DNA of 17,464 bases from an uncultured Lachnospiraceae bacterium (lineage in GTDB: Bacteria > Bacillota > Clostridia > Lachnospirales > Lachnospiraceae), in the NCBI GenBank assembly GCA_947178465.1, contig CAMWYL010000022.1, positions 1-17,464 on the forward strand, in the 5' to 3' direction. A program made the position numbers and the translations under genes. Every line of letters begins with the position of its first letter. Positions within the stretch are counted from its first letter, which is position 1. Under the pieces are notes generated by a model. That model saw nothing but the letters and a program-made list of their open reading frames with translations, was not told the DNA's origin and searched no databases. Below are positions 1-6,003 of the stretch, in pieces.

Positions 1-1
1 T

Positions 2-196
2 CTGAAAAGACTGTCAAACGCTGCTGTCGCAACAATTAAGCTGAGCATTACGCTTTCCATGTGCATTAATTTTATAGCAGTAACCTGTTCCGTATCAGGT
101 ATTTTAAATCCGACAACAGGTGCTTTGGTGCATAATGCAGGCTCTTGCTTCGTGGTTCTGATAGCAGTATTGCTCTATGACAGGAAATTTGAGTAA
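2..196 (+). CDS. Heavy-metal P-type ATPase, C-terminal fragment
   Basis: The frame is open from the left window edge and ends at TAA 194-196, giving 64 residues. The tail contains a hydrophobic segment, then ILNPTTGALVHNAGS, a second hydrophobic stretch and the charged end YDRKFE. This matches the last two membrane helices and the P/I-x-x-GAL-x-HN-x-x-S signature at the C-terminus of P1B-type (Cd/Zn/Co or Cu) transporting ATPases. Such pumps use ATP to export metal ions across the cytoplasmic membrane. The metal-binding CPx motif, the DKTG phosphorylation site and any N-terminal metal domain lie outside the window, so metal specificity cannot be told. It is read in the same direction as the MATE gene that follows after 152 bases; that gap contains a small CCGTC/GACGG hairpin (301-317) and no convincing terminator. 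Confidence 0.72.
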   Translation: MKRLSNAAVATIKLSITLSMCINFIAVTCSVSGILNPTTGALVHNAGSCFVVLIAVLLYDRKFE

Positions 197-348
197 AGTG
201 GTACCTCGCCTTTATGAAAAACATAGAAAATTTTCCCACAAGCGCTTTCGGATATGGTACAGTAGTAGACAGAGTGGAAGCAGTTGCGGATACATAGGAA
301 CCGTCGGAACAGGACGGGCTTAAGCAATGAGATGAGATAGGAGCACAT

Positions 349-1683
349 ATGAAGAATTTAACGTCGGGAAAACCCTTGAAATTAATACTTATTTTCGCGG
401 TGCCGCTGTTTATCGGGCAGCTTTTTCAATTGTTTTACAGTCTTGTGGACACCCGCATTGTCGGGGAGACGTTGGGGGAGGCATCTCTGGCAGCGGTCGG
501 CGCGACGACGACCTTGAGCGACATGCTGGTGGGGCTTTTGAATGGATTTACAAACGGAGCGGCGATTATCGTGGCATCCTGCTTTGGCGCAGGGAATGAG
601 CAGTATATGAAGAAGGCAGCCGGCGGTACAGTGGTGCTTGGTGCGGGCTTTGCGGTTCTGATCAGCGTTTTGTGCCTTTTGTTTCTTTCGCCGATTTTAC
701 GGATTTTAAATATTGACGCGGATATTCTGGCGGAGGCAAGGAGCTATATCAGCGTGATTCTTGCGGGACTCTTGGCAGCGACGCTTTACAATATCTGTGC
801 GGCGATTTTGCGTGCGGTAGGGGATTCGTTTACCCCGCTGATTTTTCTCATTATCGCCTCTTTCTTAAACATTTTTCTGGATTACCTGTTTATTCTGCAG
901 TTCCATGCAGGAGTGGCGGGGGCCGCGTATGCGACGGTGATTTCACAGGCACTTTCGGCGCTGCTGTGCTTTCTGTATATGCGAAGGAAATATCCGCAGC
1001 TTGTCCTTGGCAGGGAGGATTTAAAGCCCTCGGCGGAGATTATCCGCAGGCTGTTGCCGACGGGAATTTCGATGGGCTTTATGGTGTCCTTTGTGAACTT
1101 GGGAACGGTGGCATTACAGACCAGCATCAATACATTCGGAACGAATATTATTGTGGCGCATACGGCCGCCCGGAAAGCGACTTCTATTTTCATGCTGCCG
1201 TTTTCGGTGCTGGGGACGACGCTGGCAACCTACTGCGGGCAAAACCTCGGCGCGGGAAAGTATTCCAGAATCAAGGCGGGAATTCGGGATACGGTGCTTC
1301 TGACCTTCGGTTGGTGTGTGTTGGTTATTCTGATGGCGTATACGCTGTCGCCGTACCTGATTCGAATGATTACCGCATCGGAGGAGAAGGAAATTATTGA
1401 TACTGCGTCTCTGTATCTGCGGGTAAATACATCGTTTTATTTTGTGCCTGCCATAATCTGCCTGTTCCGCAACAGCATGCAGGGCTTTGGGGACAGCAGG
1501 ACGCCGGTGTTCTCCAGCTCGCTGGAATTAATCGGAAAGGTTGCAATTGCGTTTTTTCTCGCGCCGGCAATCGGATATATGGGGATTATCGTGGCGGAGC
1601 CGATTGTGTGGTTTATTATGGTGATTCCGTTGATTGTAAATATGATGCGGAACCCGATATTTAAAAAGGAGGATGTAATATGA
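349..1683 (+). CDS. MATE family multidrug/cation antiporter
   Basis: This 444-residue integral membrane protein belongs to the multidrug and toxic compound extrusion family, which exports drugs, dyes or metabolites in exchange for Na+ or H+. The length fits the usual 440-460 residues and about twelve hydrophobic helices can be traced. The N-terminus (MKNLTSGKPLKLI, then FAVPLFIGQLFQLFYSLVDT) is the typical first helix of Clostridia MATE proteins, and the two halves are repeats of each other as expected for the fold. The start at 349 is preceded by AGGAGC at a good distance. The stop TGA (1681-1683) overlaps the ATG of the next gene, indicating translational coupling. No specific substrate can be read from sequence, and no clear promoter was found upstream. 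Confidence 0.93.
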   Translation: MKNLTSGKPLKLILIFAVPLFIGQLFQLFYSLVDTRIVGETLGEASLAAVGATTTLSDMLVGLLNGFTNGAAIIVASCFGAGNEQYMKKAAGGTVVLGAGFAVLISVLCLLFLSPILRILNIDADILAEARSYISVILAGLLAATLYNICAAILRAVGDSFTPLIFLIIASFLNIFLDYLFILQFHAGVAGAAYATVISQALSALLCFLYMRRKYPQLVLGREDLKPSAEIIRRLLPTGISMGFMVSFVNLGTVALQTSINTFGTNIIVAHTAARKATSIFMLPFSVLGTTLATYCGQNLGAGKYSRIKAGIRDTVLLTFGWCVLVILMAYTLSPYLIRMITASEEKEIIDTASLYLRVNTSFYFVPAIICLFRNSMQGFGDSRTPVFSSSLELIGKVAIAFFLAPAIGYMGIIVAEPIVWFIMVIPLIVNMMRNPIFKKEDVI

Positions 1684-2273
1684 CTTTCCCATTTGCGGAC
1701 GCGCCGAATACGGCGGCACTGACCTGCTGTCATGTGATGGAAGGGCAAAAGCCCATATTGTATGTCTCGCATGATGAAGATGACGGTATGTGGCAGTTTT
1801 TGTGTGGGGGACAGCATGAGACAAGCGAAGGAAGGCTCGTGTCGCTACACGAGATATTTGTGCAGGATCCGTCCGTTGGGGAGCTGGTATATATGCCATG
1901 TGGTTATCATGCGGAGCGTGAGGCTGCGGACGCGCCGTGGCGTATTCAGAAAAAGGATATTGAGGGAGTGCTGCATATGGCGGAAATCCCGCACGAGACG
2001 GGGGAACTGAGGTTCCGTTATACAAGGCGGCTGTCGCCCGACGGTACGAAGTGGATTCGGGATGGGCGTTTTGAGGAATACTGTCAGAATGGTAATTTAG
2101 TGTCGGAAGGATACTATGAGGACGGTTTTGAGGAGGGCTATTGGAAGGATTACCACGATAACGGAAATATTGCCGCGGAGGGGGTATATTCCTGTGGAAA
2201 GGAAGTGGGAACATGGCGGTTTTATGACGAGCAGGGCAGGCTGGAAGAGGAAGAAACGTATGGGGATGCCTGA
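1680..2273 (+). CDS. DUF2185-like / MORN-type repeat protein
   Basis: This predicted soluble protein of 197 residues has two visible parts. Residues about 22-90 carry a pattern resembling DUF2185 (Imm33-like) domains: YVSHDEDDGMWQFLCGG, then LVSLHEIFVQDPSVGEL and MPCGYHAERE. Residues about 105-195 hold two to three short repeats of the MORN/YwqK type, with the pattern NG-x-L-x-SEG-x-Y-x-DG and the cores QNGNLVSEGYYEDG and DNGNIAAEGVYSCGK. MORN-like repeats are often found in secreted or immunity-associated proteins but do not give a defined activity. The start ATG overlaps the MATE stop by four bases (ATGA) and has a strong AAGGAGG at 1666-1672, seven bases upstream, so it is very probably co-translated with the exporter. 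Function is not known; the DUF2185 assignment is by pattern only. Confidence 0.8.
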   Translation: MTFPFADAPNTAALTCCHVMEGQKPILYVSHDEDDGMWQFLCGGQHETSEGRLVSLHEIFVQDPSVGELVYMPCGYHAEREAADAPWRIQKKDIEGVLHMAEIPHETGELRFRYTRRLSPDGTKWIRDGRFEEYCQNGNLVSEGYYEDGFEEGYWKDYHDNGNIAAEGVYSCGKEVGTWRFYDEQGRLEEEETYGDA

Positions 2274-2343
2274 AAGCTACACAAATGTGATACAGTATCT
2301 TCCGGAAAACGCGGGGCTCCGATTTGGAAAACAGGAGGAGATT

Positions 2344-3129
2344 ATGAAATTTATAAAGTATTATGATATCGGTTTAAATTTGTTTTGTAAACAGTTTCCT
2401 GATCCCGAAAAAGTAATTGAGGAAGCGGAAAATAATGAGGTAGGGTGCATTTTAACAGGAACGGACATTAAAGAAAGTAAGAAGATAAATGATTTTGTAA
2501 AGACACATGCGGCTTTCGGTACAGCCGGTATACATCCCCATAATGCAGATCGGGCAAAACAGGAAGATTTTCAGATTATTGAGCGGATTTTGTCGGAGAA
2601 TGATAAAATGGTAGCTGTAGGAGAATGCGGACTGGATTATGACAGAATGTTTTCTGCGAAAGAGAATCAGATAAGATGCTTAGAAAAGCATATTGTTTTG
2701 GCGGAAAAACTTAACAAGCCGTTATTTCTGCATGAGCGTAGTGCGGCGGATGATTTCATAAAGAGATTTAAAAACCATCCGGATATTTGCAAAAAATCGG
2801 TCGTTCATTGTTTTACGGGTGGCAAAGCAACGTTGGACAAGTATCTTTCGATGGGCTTTTCTATTGGTATTACAGGATGGATCTGCGATGATCGGCGTGC
2901 AAAGGAATTACGTGATGCAGTACATATCATTCCATTGGAACGGATTTTGGTGGAGACGGATGCACCCTATTTGACACCGAAAAATGTTCTGGGGCTTGAC
3001 AGGACAAATGTACCTCAAAATATTAAGTATGTTGTAAAAGATTTGGCGAAGTATATGAAGGTTCCGGAAGATATACTGATTGAAAACGCCGGGAAGAATA
3101 CAGAGAGAATATTCCGGATAAATACTTGA
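2344..3129 (+). CDS. tatD: TatD family metal-dependent deoxyribonuclease
   Basis: A 261-residue TIM-barrel hydrolase of the TatD family, associated with 3'-5' exonuclease activity on DNA and with DNA-damage or quality-control roles. Visible motifs are GIHPH (62-66), VGECGLDYDR (92-101, metal-ligand Glu94), FLHERS with His130, VVHCFTG with His155, and ETDAPYLTP with Asp206. The N-terminus reads DIGLNLF in place of the DTHCHLD of the common YcfH/YabD group. This, together with ITGWICDDRR (176-185), matches E. coli TatD itself. I chose the start at 2344, which has AGGAGGAG four bases upstream; the frame is open further upstream but that extension overlaps the MORN gene and is not family-like. 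The gene is more AT-rich than the MATE and MORN genes before it, which may point to separate acquisition. Confidence 0.92.
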   Translation: MKFIKYYDIGLNLFCKQFPDPEKVIEEAENNEVGCILTGTDIKESKKINDFVKTHAAFGTAGIHPHNADRAKQEDFQIIERILSENDKMVAVGECGLDYDRMFSAKENQIRCLEKHIVLAEKLNKPLFLHERSAADDFIKRFKNHPDICKKSVVHCFTGGKATLDKYLSMGFSIGITGWICDDRRAKELRDAVHIIPLERILVETDAPYLTPKNVLGLDRTNVPQNIKYVVKDLAKYMKVPEDILIENAGKNTERIFRINT

Positions 3130-3341
3130 AACTTTTGCACTCACACAAATCCGGAAGATAATCAATGATATCACAATGGAACAATATCACATTATTACAA
3201 GGGATTTTTGCCGGGTATAATAAGTTATGGTTTGTATTTATATAATGATACAAAGAATAAGAGCTTGGATGGTGAAATTGAAAAGTTAAAGTATATGGAA
3301 TGCTGTTTTATATCATAAATGTTGAATGAACATCATATACT

Positions 3342-3373
3342 AAAGTGTACACTGTTGACATTGTGTGCACTTT
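3342..3373. promoter_or_regulatory. Operator-like inverted repeat
   Basis: The left arm AAAGTGTACAC (3342-3352) and the right arm GTGTGCACTTT (3363-3373) are reverse complements at 10 of 11 positions, separated by ten bases. The spacer contains the -35 box of the promoter at 3355-3383, so a protein bound here would block RNA polymerase. The obvious candidate is the antitoxin-like protein encoded just downstream, since many antitoxins repress their own operon. The repeat is seen directly; the binding protein is inferred. Confidence 0.65.
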
Positions 3374-3383
3374 TTGCTATGAT
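3355..3383 (+). promoter_or_regulatory. SigA-type promoter of the toxin-antitoxin module
   Basis: TTGACA (3355-3360), a 17-base spacer and TATGAT (3378-3383) make a near-consensus vegetative promoter. Transcription would begin near 3390, only a few bases before the AAAGGAG ribosome binding site at 3393-3399. The leader is therefore very short and the coding start must lie downstream at 3400-3415. Earlier in-frame ATGs such as 3319 are upstream of the transcript. Confidence 0.8.
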
Positions 3384-3408
3384 GGAGGTATCAAAGGAGA
3401 TGATGGAT

Positions 3409-3834
3409 ATGTTGATGGAACAGGCTACAACTGTAAGAAAAGAATGGAGTGCAGTTTGTGACAGTGTAATTCATGAAAAACCAAAATTTATAAAACGTAC
3501 AAGAGATAAGATGTGGTTTTCTAATTTGGAAACAATATCTGAGATTTTAGAAGCATATCACTTTACTGCCATGAAATATATTGAAGAAGACGGTTCTGTT
3601 ACATTATCTCTTAATGAAATTGATCTTGTGGAAAATGGAAAAAATGAGCAGGAGGCCAGATATAATCTTGGAAAATCCATATTGGAATATTCGCTTGATT
3701 ATTATAATGAGTATGAAATGTATTCACACAGTCCTAATAGAAAGAAACACATTCCTTATATTTTTAAGGCGTTGATAATAGATAGTCCGGATAGAATAGG
3801 AGATATATTGCAATGCCAAGATGGAAAGAGCTAA
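3409..3834 (+). CDS. Antitoxin-like protein, Phd/YefM-like plus HicB-like parts
   Basis: Predicted antitoxin of a type II toxin-antitoxin pair, 141 residues from the chosen start. Residues about 5-48 (TTVRKEWSAVCDSV, then KPKFIKRTRD and FSNLE) follow the pattern of Phd/YefM antitoxins: T-x-x-R-x-x-x-x-x-x-x-x-x-V, then P-x-x-I-x-R and S-x-x-E/D. Residues about 52-104 (MKYIEEDGSVTLSLNE, IDLVENGKNEQEA, ILEYSLDYYNEY) resemble the partial RNase H fold of HicB, where an E-x-DG strand pair precedes an 'x-G-x-x-x-x-EA' helix. The start ATG at 3409 lies nine bases after AAAGGAG; ATG 3400, 3403 and 3415 are alternatives. The gene overlaps the downstream toxin-like gene by 22 bases. An operator-like palindrome covers its promoter, consistent with autoregulation. 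The family is common in Clostridia; the domain split is my reading from pattern alone. Confidence 0.75.
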   Translation: MLMEQATTVRKEWSAVCDSVIHEKPKFIKRTRDKMWFSNLETISEILEAYHFTAMKYIEEDGSVTLSLNEIDLVENGKNEQEARYNLGKSILEYSLDYYNEYEMYSHSPNRKKHIPYIFKALIIDSPDRIGDILQCQDGKS

Positions 3835-4031
3835 AGAGATTTTGTGATAGGGATGGATGGGAGTTGTATAAGGATACGGATCATTATTTCTATCGGAAAA
3901 CGGATGATGCCGGCAATATTAAATTGACAAAAGTTTCAAAAGGCTCCGGTGAGATTCGTCCGCATATGTGGAGAGAAATATTGAAGAAACAGTTACAAGT
4001 TACGCAAGAATATTTTAACAGTAAAATATAA
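3813..4031 (+). CDS. HicA-like toxin, putative mRNA interferase
   Basis: A 72-residue basic protein with the layout of HicA toxins, small dsRBD-fold proteins that bind and cleave mRNA. Residues 5-17 (KELKRFCDRDGWE) match the first helix and the 'x-x-x-GW' turn. TDHYFYRK (22-29) occupies the place of the catalytic GSH-x-x-x motif, with His24 as the likely active-site histidine. NIKLTKVSKGSGEI (35-48) matches the central strands and 'H-x-G-x-E-L' loop, and the tail is the final helix. The ATG overlaps the antitoxin-like gene by 22 bases in another frame and has AGGAG at 3798-3802, ten bases upstream, so expression is probably coupled. The antitoxin-like gene comes first, the reverse of classical hicAB. 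HicA-like assignment is by pattern and toxicity is inferred. Confidence 0.75.
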   Translation: MPRWKELKRFCDRDGWELYKDTDHYFYRKTDDAGNIKLTKVSKGSGEIRPHMWREILKKQLQVTQEYFNSKI

Positions 4032-4060
4032 TATATTTATAAAAAAGATTATTTTAAGTA

Positions 4061-4089
4061 TTGACTTTAATATTACAAAATGTTATTAT
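4061..4089 (+). promoter_or_regulatory. SigA-type promoter of the cold-shock gene
   Basis: TTGACT (4061-4066), a 17-base spacer and TATTAT (4084-4089) form a strong vegetative-type promoter in very AT-rich DNA, 30 bases after the toxin-like gene. The expected start near 4096 gives a leader of roughly 117 bases before the csp ATG. Long leaders are usual for cold-shock mRNAs. Confidence 0.75.
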
Positions 4090-4117
4090 TCTAACGTATT
4101 CATTTAGATTAATAAGC

Positions 4118-4168
4118 CGACTTGTTCCGCGAATCATTCCATTTGAATTGCAGAACAAGTCGTTTTTT
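4118..4168 (+). terminator. Terminator-like hairpin in the csp leader
   Basis: CGACTTGTTC (4118-4127) and GAACAAGTCG (4153-4162) pair perfectly over ten bases, and six Ts follow directly (4163-4168). The 25-base loop can form a smaller ATTC/GAAT helix. This has the form of an intrinsic terminator, yet it lies between the csp promoter and the csp start codon. It may act as an attenuator, may end a short leader RNA of about 70 bases, or may only stop read-through from the toxin-antitoxin genes. I could not find a competing antiterminator pairing by eye. Confidence 0.75.
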
Positions 4169-4212
4169 GGTCTAATAAGTATCAGTTAAACAGTTTAATG
4201 GAGGTGCGTACT

Positions 4213-4425
4213 ATGAACAACGGAGTAGTAAAGTGGTTTAATGCACAGAAGGGTTACGGCTTTATTACAAATGAAAGCACAAAGGAGGATGTATTCGTAC
4301 ATTTCTCAGCAATCGTATCAGACGGCTACAAGACACTCGAGGAGGGTCAGAAAGTTACGTTCGATATTGAGCAGGACCCGAAGAACAGCTCAAAGCTCAG
4401 AGCTGCAAACGTAACACTCGCGTAA
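4213..4425 (+). CDS. CspA family cold-shock protein
   Basis: A 70-residue single cold-shock domain protein, the normal length for the family. It binds single-stranded RNA and DNA and acts as an RNA chaperone that melts structure and aids transcription and translation, especially at low temperature. RNP1 is KGYGFI (13-18) and RNP2 is VFVHF (27-31); the leading GVVKWFN and the late EEGQKVTFDI strand are also family-typical. I chose the ATG at 4213, with GGAGGT seven bases upstream, over the in-frame ATG at 4198, which would place that ribosome binding site inside the gene. It has its own promoter (4061-4089) and a hairpin in its leader. The paralogue letter (cspA, B, C or D) cannot be assigned. 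Confidence 0.95.
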   Translation: MNNGVVKWFNAQKGYGFITNESTKEDVFVHFSAIVSDGYKTLEEGQKVTFDIEQDPKNSSKLRAANVTLA

Positions 4426-4590
4426 TCGAGAGAAGATTGGCTTTATATTAAGAATTGCGATAACAGTAGTGTACTTTGAATGCAGCCCCGTTGTATTTGT
4501 ATGGTGCATCACATGACATATAGTCATTAGAAATGTTTGTTGTGATAAATATAAGCGATGTGTTTCAAGAAATAAAAGAGAGTTTTTAAA

Positions 4591-4635
4591 GGACAGTCCG
4601 CCTTATGATAAAAACATAAAGCGGGCTGTTCTTTT
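4591..4635 (+). terminator. Intrinsic terminator between csp and dapL
   Basis: GGACAGTCCGC (4591-4601) pairs with GCGGGCTGTTC (4621-4631) over eleven positions, two of them G-U wobbles, followed by TTTT. The gene on the left is read rightwards and dapL leftwards, so the element lies at a convergent junction. It may work in both directions, but the T run is better for the plus strand. The preceding stretch from the csp stop to 4590 shows no gene or other clear signal. Confidence 0.7.
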
Positions 4636-4658
4636 GATTCTGTCTCGGGACATGTATG

Positions 4659-5855
4659 TCAAAGCAGCTTATTGATTCTCTCCATAGCCTCAAGTGTATT
4701 TTCGCGGCTGCCAAACGAGGTAAGCCGGAAGAAATTCTGTCCGTTTTTGCCAAATCCTGCCCCGGGGGTGCCAACCACCTGCGCATTGGCTAACAGATAA
4801 TCAAAGAAATCCCATGAATCCATGTGGTTCGGGCATTCAAACCAGATATATGGGGAGTTGATTCCGCCAAAATAGCGGATGCCCTTTCGCGCAAGCCCCT
4901 CTGCAATGATTTTTGCGTTCTCTTGATAATATTTCAGATTTTCCTTGCATTGCGCCATGCCCGATACGGAGAAGGCGGCAGCGGCGCCCTTCTGAACAAT
5001 ATAGGATACGCCGTTGAATTTGGTGGTCTGACGGCGGTTCCACATTGCGTTCAAGGACATTTCGGTGCCGGTTGAGGCGGTGAATTTTAAGTCCTTCGGG
5101 ACGATGGTGTAGCCGCAGCGTGTACCGGTGAAGCCTGCTGTCTTGGAGAGAGAGCAGAACTCGATGGCGCACTTTTTCGCGTTTTCAATGGCGAAAATGC
5201 TGCGCGGGAGTGTCTCGTCCGTAACGAAGCACTCATATGCGGCATCAAAGAGAATGATGGCATCGTTTGCAAGCGCATAATTAACCCATTCAGTCAACTG
5301 CTCGCGGTTGTATGCGGCACCTGTCGGGTTATTTGGAGAACAGATATAGATGATGTCCGCGTGTACGTTGGCGTCGGGCATCGGCAGGAAGCCGTTCTCC
5401 GCGTTTGCGTCGATATATACGATATTTCTGCCGTTCATGATGTTCGTGTCCACATAAACCGGATATACGGGATCCGGTATCAGGATAACATTATCCCTGT
5501 CAAACAGGTCGGTAATGTTGCCGGTGTCGCTTTTGGCGCCGTCTGAGACAAACACCTCATTCGCTGCAATCGTGACGCCGTTTCGCGCATAATAATCGAC
5601 AATCGCTTCGCAGAGGAAGTCGTAGCCCTGTTCCGGACCATAGCCCTTGAAGGTCTCAGCCTTCGAAAGCGCATCCACGCCTTCGTGGAGCTGTGCGATG
5701 ATTTCGGAACCAATGGGGAGCGTGACATCTCCGATACCAAGGCGGATAACCTTTTGGTCGGGGTGCGCGGCGGTGTAATCGTTTACGCGATGGGCGATTT
5801 CGGAAAACAGATAGCTTTCCTTCAGGTTCAAATAGTTTTCATTTAGCTTTGGCAT
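4659..5855 (-). CDS. dapL: LL-diaminopimelate aminotransferase
   Basis: A 398-residue PLP enzyme of fold type I that converts tetrahydrodipicolinate directly to LL-2,6-diaminopimelate with glutamate as amino donor, a shortcut in lysine and peptidoglycan precursor synthesis. The family is about 400-410 residues. Diagnostic features are RLGIGDVTLPIG (38-49), KGYGPEQGYDFLCEAI (70-85), DPVYPVYVDTN (128-138), SPNNPTGA (173-180), DAAYE (204-208) and SLSKTAGFTGTRCGYT (235-250) with the PLP lysine at Lys238. RLTSFGSREN near the end carries the substrate-carboxylate arginine region. The start is MPKLNENYL, with AGAAAGGAGC just upstream on the minus strand; the frame extends 31 codons further but would read through the promoter. 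It is transcribed divergently from the YwlG-like gene. Confidence 0.95.
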   Translation of the reverse strand: MPKLNENYLNLKESYLFSEIAHRVNDYTAAHPDQKVIRLGIGDVTLPIGSEIIAQLHEGVDALSKAETFKGYGPEQGYDFLCEAIVDYYARNGVTIAANEVFVSDGAKSDTGNITDLFDRDNVILIPDPVYPVYVDTNIMNGRNIVYIDANAENGFLPMPDANVHADIIYICSPNNPTGAAYNREQLTEWVNYALANDAIILFDAAYECFVTDETLPRSIFAIENAKKCAIEFCSLSKTAGFTGTRCGYTIVPKDLKFTASTGTEMSLNAMWNRRQTTKFNGVSYIVQKGAAAAFSVSGMAQCKENLKYYQENAKIIAEGLARKGIRYFGGINSPYIWFECPNHMDSWDFFDYLLANAQVVGTPGAGFGKNGQNFFRLTSFGSRENTLEAMERINKLL

Positions 5856-5868
5856 AAAAAGCTCCTTT

Positions 5869-5884
5869 CTGTTACAGATAACAG
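5869..5884 (-). repeat. Short hairpin in the dapL leader
   Basis: CTGTTA (5869-5874) and TAACAG (5879-5884) are perfect inverted repeats around a four-base loop. On the dapL mRNA this stem lies directly before the AGAAAGGAGC ribosome binding site. It could modulate initiation, but six base pairs rich in A-T are weak and no regulator is suggested by the sequence. Confidence 0.4.
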
Positions 5885-5919
5885 TTTCTGTGGTTGTCCT
5901 TATTAGGAACACTATACTA

Positions 5920-5948
5920 ATCATAACTGCATTGCAATTATTTGTCAA
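5920..5948 (-). promoter_or_regulatory. SigA-type promoter of dapL
   Basis: On the minus strand TTGACA (plus positions 5943-5948), a 17-base spacer and TATGAT (5920-5925) form a near-consensus promoter about 65 bases before the dapL start. It is interleaved with the rightward promoter at 5932-5960, so the two polymerases would compete for the same DNA. Confidence 0.8.
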
Positions 5949-5960
5949 TCGCGGTATAGT
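5932..5960 (+). promoter_or_regulatory. SigA-type promoter of the YwlG-like gene
   Basis: TTGCAA (5932-5937), a 17-base spacer and TATAGT (5955-5960) lie 43 bases before the start codon at 6004. The -10 box is good and the -35 box moderate. The element shares DNA with the stronger leftward dapL promoter. Confidence 0.6.
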
Positions 5961-6003
5961 ATTACGGAAGGAAGCAGATTTTAAGAAAGGGTGATTTATA
6001 GGG

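Noticed and set aside
194..215. A T-box-like string (AAGTGGTACCTCG) just after the P-type ATPase stop, resembling the T-box AGGGTGGNACCGCG motif.
   Set aside because: It matches imperfectly, a coding gene occupies the place where the specifier stem should be, and no following terminator/antiterminator pair was found; the MATE gene is also not a usual T-box target.
2116..2343. An N-terminal extension of TatD starting at 2116.
   Set aside because: It overlaps the MORN gene, is not TatD-like, and the ATG at 2344 has an excellent ribosome binding site and begins the conserved domain.
3319..3408. Upstream start at 3319 for the antitoxin-like gene.
   Set aside because: It lies before the promoter at 3355-3383 and would put the operator inside the gene; the ribosome binding site 3393-3399 supports 3409.
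4198..4212. Earlier ATG for the cold-shock gene.
   Set aside because: It would place the GGAGGT ribosome binding site within the gene and adds residues not seen in the family.
4426..4590. Possible small gene or regulatory RNA between csp and the terminator.
   Set aside because: No open frame with a ribosome binding site, no promoter and no convincing fold were seen.
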